Program-made: the position numbers and the translations under genes
The notes under the pieces: model-generated
What the model was told of the DNA's origin: nothing
Databases searched by the model: none
What the model saw: the letters and a program-made list of their open reading frames with translations, nothing else
Shown here: in pieces, positions 1 to 6,270 of the stretch
Numbering within the stretch: the stretch's first letter is position 1
Layout of the letters: the number at the start of each line of letters is the position of its first letter
Source: C7867-001 sp035533615
GTDB taxonomy: Bacteria; Patescibacteriota; Minisyncoccia; Phycocordibacterales; Phycocordibacteraceae
DNA: 32,511 nt
NCBI GenBank assembly: GCA_035533615.1
Contig: DATLTM010000031.1
Location: 1 to 32,511 of the forward strand
Reading direction: 5' to 3'

Positions 1-35
1 TGTTTCGCCAGTCGCAGAAGAAGAGAAAGTAGTAG

Positions 36-43
36 TGTAGTAT
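36..43 (+). promoter_or_regulatory. Possible -10 region of the tRNA-Leu gene
   Basis: TG directly followed by TAGTAT at 38-43 lies 12 nt before the first base of the tRNA. No convincing -35 is seen in the 35 bases available upstream. Confidence 0.35.
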
Positions 44-55
44 AGGGTCCGACCT

Positions 56-142
56 GCCCAGGTGGCGAAATTGGTAGACGCACTACCTTGAGGTGGTAGC
101 TCCCGCAAGGGATTGGAGGTTCGAGTCCTCTCCTGGGCACCA
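56..142 (+). tRNA. tRNA-Leu, anticodon GAG
   Basis: A class II tRNA with a long variable arm. The acceptor stem GCCCAGG (56-62) pairs perfectly with CCTGGGC (132-138). The discriminator A is at 139 and the CCA tail is encoded at 140-142. The anticodon stem CTACC/GGTAG encloses a 7-nt loop with GAG at 90-92, which reads CUC and CUU leucine codons. The T arm contains GGTTCGAGTCC. It is followed by an intrinsic terminator and is probably transcribed alone. Confidence 0.96.
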
Positions 143-160
143 GAGTTCCCAACAAACAGA

Positions 161-189
161 AACGACTGAGTATTTGCTCGGTCGTTTTT
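161..189 (+). terminator. Intrinsic terminator after tRNA-Leu
   Basis: AACGACTGAG (161-170) pairs with CTCGGTCGTT (177-186), a 10-bp stem with one G-T pair and a 6-nt loop, followed by a T run at 185-189. Confidence 0.85.
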
Positions 190-245
190 GTGTTTATAGT
201 TCGGAAAAAGAAGGCAACCAAAACTACTTTCCGAACTCTCTAGTT

Positions 246-254
246 TGATATACT
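246..254 (+). promoter_or_regulatory. Extended -10 promoter, leaderless type
   Basis: TGa-TATACT ends at 254, leaving exactly 6 nt before the ATG at 261. Standard -10 to +1 spacing would start the transcript at or next to the A of the start codon. No Shine-Dalgarno sequence precedes the ATG. Confidence 0.65.
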
Positions 255-260
255 GCCCAC

Positions 261-911
261 ATGTCGGCTCAAAAAACAGTATATTTTGTTCGTCATGGAC
301 AAAGCGAAGGCAATGTAGGAACCACGTATCAACCGGTCCATTCTCCGCTAACGGAAAAAGGGAAGCGACAAGCTATGTTTCTTGCAAAACGTGCCTGCCA
401 CCTACCGTTTGAGACAATCATCAGTAGTCCTCAGGCGCGTGCGAGGGACACGGCGGACATCATCGCAAACTCGACCAGCAGGCCAGTAGAGTTCTCGGAT
501 CTTTTCCTCGAAAGAAAGAAGCCGAGTGCGCTGAATGGCAAGGCGCATGAAGACCCAGAAGCAGAAGATCTCAACACTGATTGGGAAAAAAGTTTATATA
601 CATCCGGTTATCGTGCACAAGATGGTGAGAACTTCGATGACCTTGCGGTGCGTGCCAAGGAAGCGCTCCGGTATCTGGCAGATCGTCCCGAAACGTCGCT
701 TCTTGTAGTTACACACGGTTTTTTTTTAAGGACGATCGTCGCCTTCGTCCTTCTTGGCGATAAACTCGATGGAGACTCTTTTAAGCACTTCCAGTGGCGC
801 ATAAGAACAGAAAACACTGGTCTCACAGTGCTCGGATTTGATAGCGAATTATCGGACCCGGCATGGCGACTCCTTGTATGGAATGACCAGGCTCATTTAG
901 CCGAAGCGTAG
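261..911 (+). CDS. Histidine phosphatase family protein (phosphoglycerate mutase-like)
   Basis: 216 aa. The N-terminal FVRHGQSEGN motif holds the family's phospho-accepting histidine (R11-H12-G13). The second signature, VVTHG, gives the other active-site histidine at H152, and SSPQARARDTA is the usual arginine-bearing segment after the first helix. These residues are intact, so a working phosphatase is likely, but the substrate (small metabolite, phosphoprotein or sugar phosphate) cannot be told from sequence. It starts at an apparently leaderless ATG. The next gene, a kinase-like protein, begins 4 nt after its stop with no SD, so the two are almost certainly co-transcribed. Confidence 0.88.
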   Translation: MSAQKTVYFVRHGQSEGNVGTTYQPVHSPLTEKGKRQAMFLAKRACHLPFETIISSPQARARDTADIIANSTSRPVEFSDLFLERKKPSALNGKAHEDPEAEDLNTDWEKSLYTSGYRAQDGENFDDLAVRAKEALRYLADRPETSLLVVTHGFFLRTIVAFVLLGDKLDGDSFKHFQWRIRTENTGLTVLGFDSELSDPAWRLLVWNDQAHLAEA

Positions 912-915
912 AATT

Positions 916-1908
916 ATGTCGATAGAAAAACAAAGTGCATATGACGCGTTGCCTTCAGAACACGAGCTTGTGTCACACTATCAACCACGATTTATTGCGA
1001 GAGGCGGCGATCATCTTGTGTATGAGGCTTCAGAACACCCGGACGTCGTTATAAAAGCATCCACATATAAGATCAAGGACATACTTATTGATAACGAGAC
1101 TCGAGGATTGCCGCTTGATGATGTGTCCGACGAAATGTACGCAAGCTTAGACAAAGAGATTGCAGAAAAGAACACGCAGATACAGGAGTATAGAAAATAC
1201 TTCGGGGCAAAACACACGCTCGCTGAGCGCAGGTATCTTATGCAGGTGCCAGTGAGTACAGAGGTACTTCGGGAAATATTCAAAAATGACTGGGAAGGGC
1301 GCGCGGCACCTCCAGGTGTTGCGTCTATACAGGACGCCTGGTCTGCAGTCGTGGTGCAGAAAAGAGCTCGGCAGATTGAAGACCCTAATCATGTTGGTCT
1401 GTACTTTGGAGGTTTTCTTGAAGAACGCGGGTACGATCTTAGTCCCAGTGAGTATGGACACTTCAGCGAGGTTTTTGAACACGGAGATGCGATACAGCCA
1501 GAAGATCTGGAAGAGTTCTTTCGTCTACAGGACAACCCCGATACCCATGCTCTTCGAGATCTCGTCTTGAGGACGGAACAGGATCCGGAACTAAAAAAGA
1601 GCACGATTGACTTCCTACAGACAGCGATTCGTTTCGCAAACGAAACAGGCAACATTTTGGCACTCGCAGGAAAAGATAATGTAATCCTTTATCCGGGAAA
1701 CAGCGGGTGGAACTATGTGCTCATTGATGCCATTCCTCTTCCGAATGAGCCCATACTTACTGCCGCACGGGCTGCCCGTGGGCGTTCTAAGAATAATGAG
1801 CTACTGAATCAAAAGGAAGAAGGCTACATCATACGCGCCCGTAACTTCGTCAGAACAATTAACGGACTTGCTGCGGCGCTTGGTGTGGAAGAGCGGATCA
1901 GATTTTGA
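916..1908 (+). CDS. Hypothetical protein with weak protein kinase-like features
   Basis: 330 aa, no signal peptide or membrane segment, acidic and probably cytoplasmic. I do not recognise a named family. Residues 25-48 (ARGGDHLVYE, then VVIK) resemble the glycine loop and nucleotide-binding lysine (K48) of kinase N-lobes. D254-N255 followed 16 residues later by I270-D271 resembles the catalytic-loop Asn and metal-binding Asp of aminoglycoside phosphotransferase-like kinases. The canonical catalytic Asp five residues before N255 is not present, so it could be a pseudokinase or unrelated. It is the second gene of an operon with a histidine phosphatase, which gives some weight to a phospho-transfer role. 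The kinase reading is inference. Confidence 0.6.
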   Translation: MSIEKQSAYDALPSEHELVSHYQPRFIARGGDHLVYEASEHPDVVIKASTYKIKDILIDNETRGLPLDDVSDEMYASLDKEIAEKNTQIQEYRKYFGAKHTLAERRYLMQVPVSTEVLREIFKNDWEGRAAPPGVASIQDAWSAVVVQKRARQIEDPNHVGLYFGGFLEERGYDLSPSEYGHFSEVFEHGDAIQPEDLEEFFRLQDNPDTHALRDLVLRTEQDPELKKSTIDFLQTAIRFANETGNILALAGKDNVILYPGNSGWNYVLIDAIPLPNEPILTAARAARGRSKNNELLNQKEEGYIIRARNFVRTINGLAAALGVEERIRF

Positions 1909-1935
1909 AATAAGACTTAGCTCCGGTATTCAGGC

Positions 1936-2020
1936 AAGTCAGTCGGTACATCTTCTCGGTACTCACGACACACCGCGCATAGATATGGCCCAGTTCGGAA
2001 AAGAGGTATTCGTGGGCACC
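1936..2020 (+). repeat. Copy 1 of a diverged 85-bp direct repeat
   Basis: Aligns without gaps to 3324-3408, with about 65 of 85 bases identical by hand count. The longest shared run is 14 bases around the ATAGATATGGC core. It ends 101 nt before the start of the PurM-like gene. In one plus-strand frame both copies read R-I-D-M-A-Q-F-G-K-E-(V/I)-F-(V/I)-G-T, with mostly third-position changes. An ATG inside it at 1985 opens a 50-codon reading frame ending at 2137 that overlaps the PurM-like start. Confidence 0.8.
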
Positions 2021-2044
2021 ACGGTTTTAGTTTTTAAGATTTTG

Positions 2045-2053
2045 TGTTATGTT
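2045..2053 (+). promoter_or_regulatory. Possible extended -10 promoter of the PurM-like gene
   Basis: TGt-TATGTT lies about 70 nt before the ATG at 2122 and just downstream of repeat copy 1. The second copy is followed by a similar TGt-TAGCAT element. No clear -35 is present. Confidence 0.4.
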
Positions 2054-2121
2054 CCATTCGGCTTGTTTCTTACGGCACCCGTCGTGGGCTTTGACACTCA
2101 ACGAATTTGGAGGAACACAGC

Positions 2122-3249
2122 ATGGATAAAGCACTGACCTACGCAGGAACTGGCGTCGACTATGATGCCATGGACCCATTCAAGCGCATGGCGCAAATGG
2201 CCGCACTGGAGACGGACCACAATCTGAGTCGTTTCGGATTCTCGGCTGTATCGTGGACACGCGGTGAAAGTGTCTTCCTCATCAAGACACTGTGGGGATA
2301 TCTTGGTCTCGTCGTCGAAGGCCTCGGCACCAAAAGTCTGGTTGCTGACGCTTTATACAAACTGGCTTCCACGATGGAATCACTGACTGGCAGGTCGTTC
2401 TATGACAATGTGGCCCAATGCAATGCGGCCATGGCATTCAACGACTTGATTACTCTCGGTGCAGTTCCTGTCGTGTATGGCCAGTATCTCGCCGTCGGTG
2501 ATTCCAAATGGTTCGATGACGAGAAGCGAAGCCGCGATCTGATCGAAGGGACGAAGAAAGCCTGCGAATTAGCTGGCTGTGTTTGGGGCGGAGGAGAAAC
2601 ACCAACGCTCAAAGGCATCATCATTCCGGGCACGGCAGACCTCGCAGGCGCAACTGTCGGCATCATCACCTGGGAAGACCAGCTTATCAATCCGTCCAAC
2701 ATCGAGCATGGTGACGCAATCGTCTTTATCGAAAGTTCCGGCATTCACGCCAATGGACTCACTCTGGCCCGGAAGATTGCCGACAAGTTACCAGAAGGTT
2801 ATCTCACCAAACTGTCCGACGGGCGGACATACGGTGAGACGCTCCTTGATCCGACACGCATCTATGTCAGACTCGTGGAGAAATGTCTTGATCGCAACAT
2901 CGATATTCACTATGCGGTGAACATCACTGGGCACGGCTGGCGCAAGCTCATGCGGGCGACGCAACCATTCGCCTACGTGATCGAGCAGTTACCAAGAGAG
3001 CTTCTGATCTTCGACTTCATCCAGGAACACGGTCCTGTCGATGACCAGGAATCATACGGCAATCTCAACATGGGTGCAGGGTTCGCACTTTATGTGGCAA
3101 ATGTGGATGCCGATGAAGTAACCAATATCGCTAAAAACCTGGGACTCGGCGCTTTGTATGCCGGCTACATCGAGAACAGCAAGGAGAAAAAAGTCGTCAT
3201 CAAGCCGAAAGGTCTCGAGTACTCGGGTGCAATGCTCGGGGTTCGCTGA
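2122..3249 (+). CDS. AIR synthase (PurM) family protein
   Basis: 375 aa from the ATG at 2122, which has GGAGG at 2109-2113, 8 nt upstream. The upstream in-frame ATG at 2107 has no such site and is rejected. PurM-like landmarks run in order: the YAGTGVDYDA start; GLGTK in place of the PurM GVGTK; the NDLITLGAVP segment; GGGETPTLKG for the GGETAEMPG loop; TADLAGATVGI; ESSGIHANGLTLARK; TRIYV; ITGHG; and MGAGFALYV. This supports the PurM fold and an ATP-binding, amine-activating reaction. Bona fide aminoimidazole ribonucleotide synthase activity is not certain because the loops differ and no other purine gene is nearby. It has its own terminator and stands alone on the plus strand. Confidence 0.8.
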   Translation: MDKALTYAGTGVDYDAMDPFKRMAQMAALETDHNLSRFGFSAVSWTRGESVFLIKTLWGYLGLVVEGLGTKSLVADALYKLASTMESLTGRSFYDNVAQCNAAMAFNDLITLGAVPVVYGQYLAVGDSKWFDDEKRSRDLIEGTKKACELAGCVWGGGETPTLKGIIIPGTADLAGATVGIITWEDQLINPSNIEHGDAIVFIESSGIHANGLTLARKIADKLPEGYLTKLSDGRTYGETLLDPTRIYVRLVEKCLDRNIDIHYAVNITGHGWRKLMRATQPFAYVIEQLPRELLIFDFIQEHGPVDDQESYGNLNMGAGFALYVANVDADEVTNIAKNLGLGALYAGYIENSKEKKVVIKPKGLEYSGAMLGVR

Positions 3250-3261
3250 TCGATTCAGCAA

Positions 3262-3300
3262 GGGCGCACACGGAGCAATCTGGGTGCGCCTTCATCTTTT
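3262..3300 (+). terminator. Intrinsic terminator after the PurM-like gene
   Basis: GGCGCAC (3263-3269) pairs with GTGCGCC (3284-3290), followed by the T-rich tail TTCATCTTTT. Confidence 0.75.
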
Positions 3301-3323
3301 CTAATCCAGCCTAGTCCTTAGGT

Positions 3324-3408
3324 AAGGTAGTCGTTGCATCTTCTCAGCACTCGAAACGCACTTCGCATAGATATGGCTCAGTTTGGGAAAGAGATATTCA
3401 TTGGTACA
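3324..3408 (+). repeat. Copy 2 of the diverged 85-bp direct repeat
   Basis: Matches 1936-2020 at about 76 percent without gaps. It ends 96 nt before the start of the basic small protein, nearly the same distance as copy 1 has to its gene. The same frame is open only for a short peptide here (ATG at 3373, stop ending at 3426). Confidence 0.8.
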
Positions 3409-3444
3409 CGAAATACACAGGAATAATTTATCCCGTTTCAGCCG

Positions 3445-3453
3445 TGTTAGCAT
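3445..3453 (+). promoter_or_regulatory. Possible extended -10 promoter of the basic small protein
   Basis: TGt-TAGCAT, about 50 nt before the ATG at 3505 and 40 nt after repeat copy 2. Confidence 0.35.
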
Positions 3454-3504
3454 TCTTATCGGAAAGTCCAGTAACAGCAATAAAACAAAGGAAGGAGAAT
3501 GCTG

Positions 3505-3744
3505 ATGTGTCATTCGTTCTTGACGGCACGGGGAGTGAACCATATCCGGACCATCAGAAAACCGGAGCGACTGAAACCGAAGAACCCCCGGCTAATTTCC
3601 GAGAAGCTTAAGATTCTGAAGAAAAACCGTCGTCGGGAGGCATGTCGCGCGACAGCAAAGTTCGTGCGCCGTAGACGCAAGCAGGTCAAGAAAGAGAGGG
3701 GAGCAAGAAAGATTTTGCGCAAACGCAACTTTCTTCGCTCTTGA
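3505..3744 (+). CDS. Small, extremely basic hypothetical protein
   Basis: 79 aa from ATG 3505, chosen because GAAGGAG at 3491-3497 sits 7 nt upstream; the ATG at 3499 is only 1 nt from that site. Lys and Arg make up roughly 40 percent of the protein, with runs such as KKNRRREACRA and RRRRKQVKKER and no hydrophobic segment. The composition suggests binding to RNA or DNA, as in small ribosomal or histone-like proteins, but I cannot match it to a known ribosomal protein. A strong 11-bp hairpin follows the stop. It shares its upstream 85-bp element with the PurM-like gene. Confidence 0.65.
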   Translation: MCHSFLTARGVNHIRTIRKPERLKPKNPRLISEKLKILKKNRRREACRATAKFVRRRRKQVKKERGARKILRKRNFLRS

Positions 3745-3751
3745 ACAAAGT

Positions 3752-3777
3752 AAAGCCCGGACGTGCGTCCGGGCTTT
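3752..3777. terminator. Bidirectional hairpin between convergent genes
   Basis: AAAGCCCGGAC (3752-3762) and GTCCGGGCTTT (3767-3777) form an 11-bp perfect stem with a 4-nt loop. It separates the basic protein gene (plus) from the small membrane gene (minus). The minus-strand tail is T-rich (TTTACTTTG); the plus tail has only the three stem Ts. Confidence 0.85.
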
Positions 3778-3779
3778 GA

Positions 3780-3974
3780 TTAGTTGGTCATGACAACTAT
3801 CATGCCAACTATGAGTATAATGGCCCCCACTTCTACCACTAGGCGCTCTAGTGGTATTTCACTTGTTGTGGGCACCACTTCTTTTGTTATCTCCTTTACC
3901 CATTCTTCGTCGACGATGGCAGAGTGAATCCCATCGTAGCCGACTATTGAAACCTCCCTCTTTCCCTTCTTCAT
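3780..3974 (-). CDS. Small C-terminal-anchored membrane protein
   Basis: 64 aa from the minus-strand ATG at 3974, which has AGAGGAA 6 nt upstream. The longer in-frame extension to 4055 lacks such a site. A polar N-terminal half with EEWVKEITKEV is followed by one hydrophobic helix at about residues 45-63, ending only a few residues from the C-terminus. This gives a tail-anchored topology. The family is not recognised. It is followed on the minus strand by the hairpin at 3752-3777. Confidence 0.6.
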   Translation of the reverse strand: MKKGKREVSIVGYDGIHSAIVDEEWVKEITKEVVPTTSEIPLERLVVEVGAIILIVGMIVVMTN

Positions 3975-4029
3975 TTCGGCTTCCTCTAAACTGTGGGTCC
4001 GGTTGCACCATGCATCCGGACCCACTGTA

Positions 4030-4281
4030 TCATTGGGGTATGTAACGTGTCGCATACCCCCCAGCCTGCTCCCATATCTTCTCCGACGGGAGGAGGTTCA
4101 AGAAGCATAGAGCGACCAAGATTGCCCCGCCCGCAAGCAGAAGGATCTCCCATCTCGCGAGTTCCCCGAAGCTCTTCGCGAGCATCCAGCGAAGGATCCT
4201 CTCGAGGAGAGAATCCGTCGCCATTTCAAGTCGTTCCCACCGGGTTAACCGGCGGCGGTGGTGCCTTAAATCCTCTATCAT
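4030..4281 (-). CDS. Small single-pass membrane protein, hypothetical
   Basis: 83 aa. A basic N-terminus (RHHRRRLTRWERLE) precedes an amphipathic segment and one membrane helix at about residues 44-63 (ILLLAGGAILVALCFL), with a short polar tail. The start is uncertain: ATG 4281 has only a GGGAAAG-like site, and an internal ATG at 4224 is also possible. It lies between two other small minus-strand membrane genes. The family is not recognised, and it may be a short orphan rather than a conserved gene. Confidence 0.45.
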   Translation of the reverse strand: MIEDLRHHRRRLTRWERLEMATDSLLERILRWMLAKSFGELARWEILLLAGGAILVALCFLNLLPSEKIWEQAGGYATRYIPQ

Positions 4282-4359
4282 TTTCTTTCCCGGTTGTTAG
4301 TCCAAGAATACAATAACACCTCAACAAGAATAAGTCAATAGCCACGCGCTCCTGAAAAT

Positions 4360-4391
4360 AAAATCCGGGCGACAGAGCCGCGCCGGATTTT
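4360..4391 (-). terminator. Terminator of the membrane-anchored winged-helix gene
   Basis: AAAATCCGG (4360-4368) pairs with CCGGATTTT (4383-4391). Read on the minus strand it is followed by TTTATTTTC. It lies just past the stop of the minus-strand gene ending at 4407. Confidence 0.7.
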
Positions 4392-4406
4392 TGAGGACAC
4401 CTTGCG

Positions 4407-4781
4407 TCAAGTCGGTTGCAAGATAGGATGGGTTTCCTCACTATTCTTCGCCTTGTCGCTGATACTCCCTCGTATTCGCCTATACTCGAGTATTGAGAAC
4501 GAGAGGGAACTGGTTTTTCTCTCCTGATATCGGCTCGTTACGAGCCCTTCAAGTTCAAGTTCCTCGAGGTCCGCGTAAATCGCCGCATTGTTAATCGGCT
4601 TCTTTTTCTTCAACGTCTCCATTCTTTCGCGTATCTTTTGGACGCTCTGATACGCGTCGTAGCTCAATATCTCGAGCCATTCGTACCTATCCATCACGAT
4701 GTTTCGATGACGCAGATAAACAAGTATCCCTAGAAAAAACAGGATGCCGATCATAACCACAACCACTTCCACAACGTTCAT
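4407..4781 (-). CDS. Membrane-anchored PadR-like winged-helix protein
   Basis: 124 aa from ATG 4781, with AAAGGAG at 4794-4788 only 6 nt upstream; a longer reading frame to 4997 is rejected. One N-terminal membrane helix covers residues 4-23 with an arginine-rich cytoplasmic boundary. Residues about 35-105 look like a PadR-type winged helix: YDAYQSVQKIRER (first helices), NNAAIYADLEELELEGLV (recognition helix plus the family's Y-x-x-L-x-x-L-E-x-E-G-L pattern), then a wing and EYRRIRG. A membrane-tethered transcription regulator or regulator-like protein is inferred. No ligand domain is seen. The gene has its own terminator. Confidence 0.65.
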   Translation of the reverse strand: MNVVEVVVVMIGILFFLGILVYLRHRNIVMDRYEWLEILSYDAYQSVQKIRERMETLKKKKPINNAAIYADLEELELEGLVTSRYQERKTSSLSFSILEYRRIRGSISDKAKNSEETHPILQPT

Positions 4782-4866
4782 TGTCTTCTCCTTTCCAAAG
4801 AGTAAACGGGGTTCTATGTAGCATCTAAACATAAAGTCGTTCCTAGTCAATACGAGAGGGAAACAA

Positions 4867-4874
4867 TGTATACT
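4867..4874 (+). promoter_or_regulatory. -10 promoter of the adenosyltransferase gene
   Basis: TATACT at 4869-4874, preceded directly by TG. The ATG at 4895 is 20 nt downstream, so a leader of about 14 nt is expected; it has no clear SD. Confidence 0.5.
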
Positions 4875-4894
4875 TGAGAAATTAAAAGCATTGT

Positions 4895-5428
4895 ATGCTC
4901 TACACTGGCAAGGGGGACATGGGAACGACGACAACGTTCGGCTGCGACCAGCAGCGAATTTCAAAGTCGTCAGAATTGCCCGAGGCGCTCGGCGCACTCG
5001 ACGAGTTGAATGCGTTTCTCGGGTTTGTGAAGATGCGTGCGGAGGTGGAACCGCATATTGCGGATGTTTTGCGCGAGGTGCAAGAGAAGCTGTTTATCAT
5101 CCAGGCCGAAGTCGCAGGTGCCGATAAAAAAGTGGGGGAGGGCTCCGTGAAAGATCTTGAGAAGATAGTGAACAATATTGAAAGAGAAATTCCAAAACTG
5201 AAAGGATTCTCCATAGCCGGTGGAACTGAGCTCTCCGCGCTCCTCGATGTCGCACGGACAATTGCGCGCCGCGCGGAGCGGCGTATCATTGCGGTCAAAG
5301 AGCTGGGCCTACGCGAGCTCACGCCCGAGACACTCGCATACCTGAACCGCCTTTCCTCGCTTCTCTTCGCGCTCGCGCGTCTCGCGAATCATCTTGCCGG
5401 TATTGCAGAGGAAACACCACGGTACTGA
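4895..5428 (+). CDS. Cob(I)alamin adenosyltransferase, PduO type
   Basis: 177 aa, the usual length for the five-helix PduO-type enzyme that transfers the 5'-deoxyadenosyl group from ATP to cob(I)alamin. Signatures seen are the N-terminal YTGKGDMGTTT ATP loop (family form TxTGDxGTT), ALDELNAFLGF, the RTIARRAERR helix (family R-x-x-x-R-R-A-E-R) and NRLSSLLFALAR near the C-terminus. No cobalamin-dependent enzyme, transporter or B12 biosynthesis gene is in the window, so it may serve salvaged cobalamin. It is expressed alone and is followed by tRNA-His. Confidence 0.9.
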   Translation: MLYTGKGDMGTTTTFGCDQQRISKSSELPEALGALDELNAFLGFVKMRAEVEPHIADVLREVQEKLFIIQAEVAGADKKVGEGSVKDLEKIVNNIEREIPKLKGFSIAGGTELSALLDVARTIARRAERRIIAVKELGLRELTPETLAYLNRLSSLLFALARLANHLAGIAEETPRY

Positions 5429-5454
5429 TTTTCTTCGCGCTCTGCTCGATTTCG

Positions 5455-5463
5455 TGTTATAAA
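5455..5463 (+). promoter_or_regulatory. Extended -10 promoter of tRNA-His
   Basis: TGt-TATAAA ends 12 nt before the tRNA's G(-1). Confidence 0.5.
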
Positions 5464-5475
5464 AAATTCGTGCAT

Positions 5476-5548
5476 GGCGGCTATGGTGTAACGGTTAACA
5501 CTGGAGCTTGTGGAGCTCTCAATTCGGGTTCAATTCCCGATAGCCGCC
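5476..5548 (+). tRNA. tRNA-His, anticodon GTG
   Basis: The acceptor stem GCGGCTA pairs with TAGCCGC. The histidine-specific extra G(-1) at 5476 lies opposite C73 at 5548. The D stem is GTGT/ACAC and the anticodon stem GGAGC/GCTCT. The loop carries GTG at 5510-5512, and the T loop is GGGTTCAATTCCC. The 3' CCA is not encoded (CAA follows C73), unlike the tRNA-Leu at the left edge. Confidence 0.95.
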
Positions 5549-5562
5549 CAAAATTAAGTGCG

Positions 5563-5571
5563 TGGTAGAAT
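5563..5571 (+). promoter_or_regulatory. Extended -10 promoter
   Basis: TGg-TAGAAT, 8 nt before ATG 5580. Expected transcript start is within 1-2 nt of the start codon. Confidence 0.55.
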
Positions 5572-5579
5572 ATATTCTC

Positions 5580-6227
5580 ATGAAAAGCCTCTTTTTTGGC
5601 ATCCTGCTCATAATCATCCTCGGCTTCGGTGGGCTTGTGTACCGTAATGCCGTCGAGCATCCGTTTCAGCCGATCGTGTGCCCGCTTGACGCCGAGACGT
5701 GTCCCGATGGCACTTCGGTTTCGCGCACCGGCATTTCTTGCTCGTTTCCAGCATGTCCGCCGCCGAACACGACCCTACCAGACATCAGTATCGCTTTCGC
5801 GGTACCTGACGGATTCACGGCTGCTGCGCTTCCCGATGCGGCGAGTGTTGCTGCATATGAATCAACTACTACCGCGTCTTCAACGAGCGCCGCCGACATC
5901 GTCATTCGCCGTTATGCGATCGCGGCATCCTCGACTGCACTCACAACTATACAGCAGACAGCCATCAACACCGCTTCTGGAGCGCCGGTGGGAGTGACTG
6001 CATTCTCTTCCACAGTGCTTGGAAATCACCGCTTCACTGTCGTCTCAATTGAGCGTTTCGAGGGCATCATTGACACAGCATATTATCTCGCCCGTAGCTC
6101 AGATGTATTGCGTTTCGATGCAATCGATCGGAATGTGGCAAATTGGACCGATCCGAATCTCGATCCCTCGACGCTGCCAGCGTATGCCGCACTTGTAAAG
6201 CTTCTCACGACTCTTCAGGGGCAATAA
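5580..6227 (+). CDS. Membrane-anchored extracytoplasmic protein with a four-Cys motif
   Basis: 215 aa from ATG 5580. An upstream in-frame start at 5562 is rejected because it would lie inside the -10 promoter. A hydrophobic anchor or signal covers residues 4-21. A compact Cys-rich segment follows with cysteines at 34, 41, 54 and 59 and the text CPDGTSVSRTG, reminiscent of short Kazal-like or CPDG motifs common in Patescibacteria surface proteins. The rest, about residues 70-210, is rich in Ala, Ser and Thr and looks like a beta domain. It is probably exported and membrane-tethered. The role is unknown. A SIMPL-domain exported protein lies next downstream. Confidence 0.7.
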   Translation: MKSLFFGILLIIILGFGGLVYRNAVEHPFQPIVCPLDAETCPDGTSVSRTGISCSFPACPPPNTTLPDISIAFAVPDGFTAAALPDAASVAAYESTTTASSTSAADIVIRRYAIAASSTALTTIQQTAINTASGAPVGVTAFSSTVLGNHRFTVVSIERFEGIIDTAYYLARSSDVLRFDAIDRNVANWTDPNLDPSTLPAYAALVKLLTTLQGQ

Positions 6228-6270
6228 TGGTTTTAATATCGAAAACCAACCTTAATTGTAATTACTTTCT

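Noticed and set aside
2107..2121. Upstream ATG for the PurM-like gene
   Set aside because: The GGAGG site lies just after this ATG and at proper distance from ATG 2122, so the later start fits.
3301..3543. Minus-strand 80-codon frame covering repeat copy 2
   Set aside because: The repeat pair conserves the plus-strand peptide better than the minus-strand one, and there is no minus-strand start signal.
4407..4997. Longer form of the winged-helix gene starting at 4997
   Set aside because: The extension is antisense to the adenosyltransferase gene start, and AAAGGAG sits exactly before ATG 4781.
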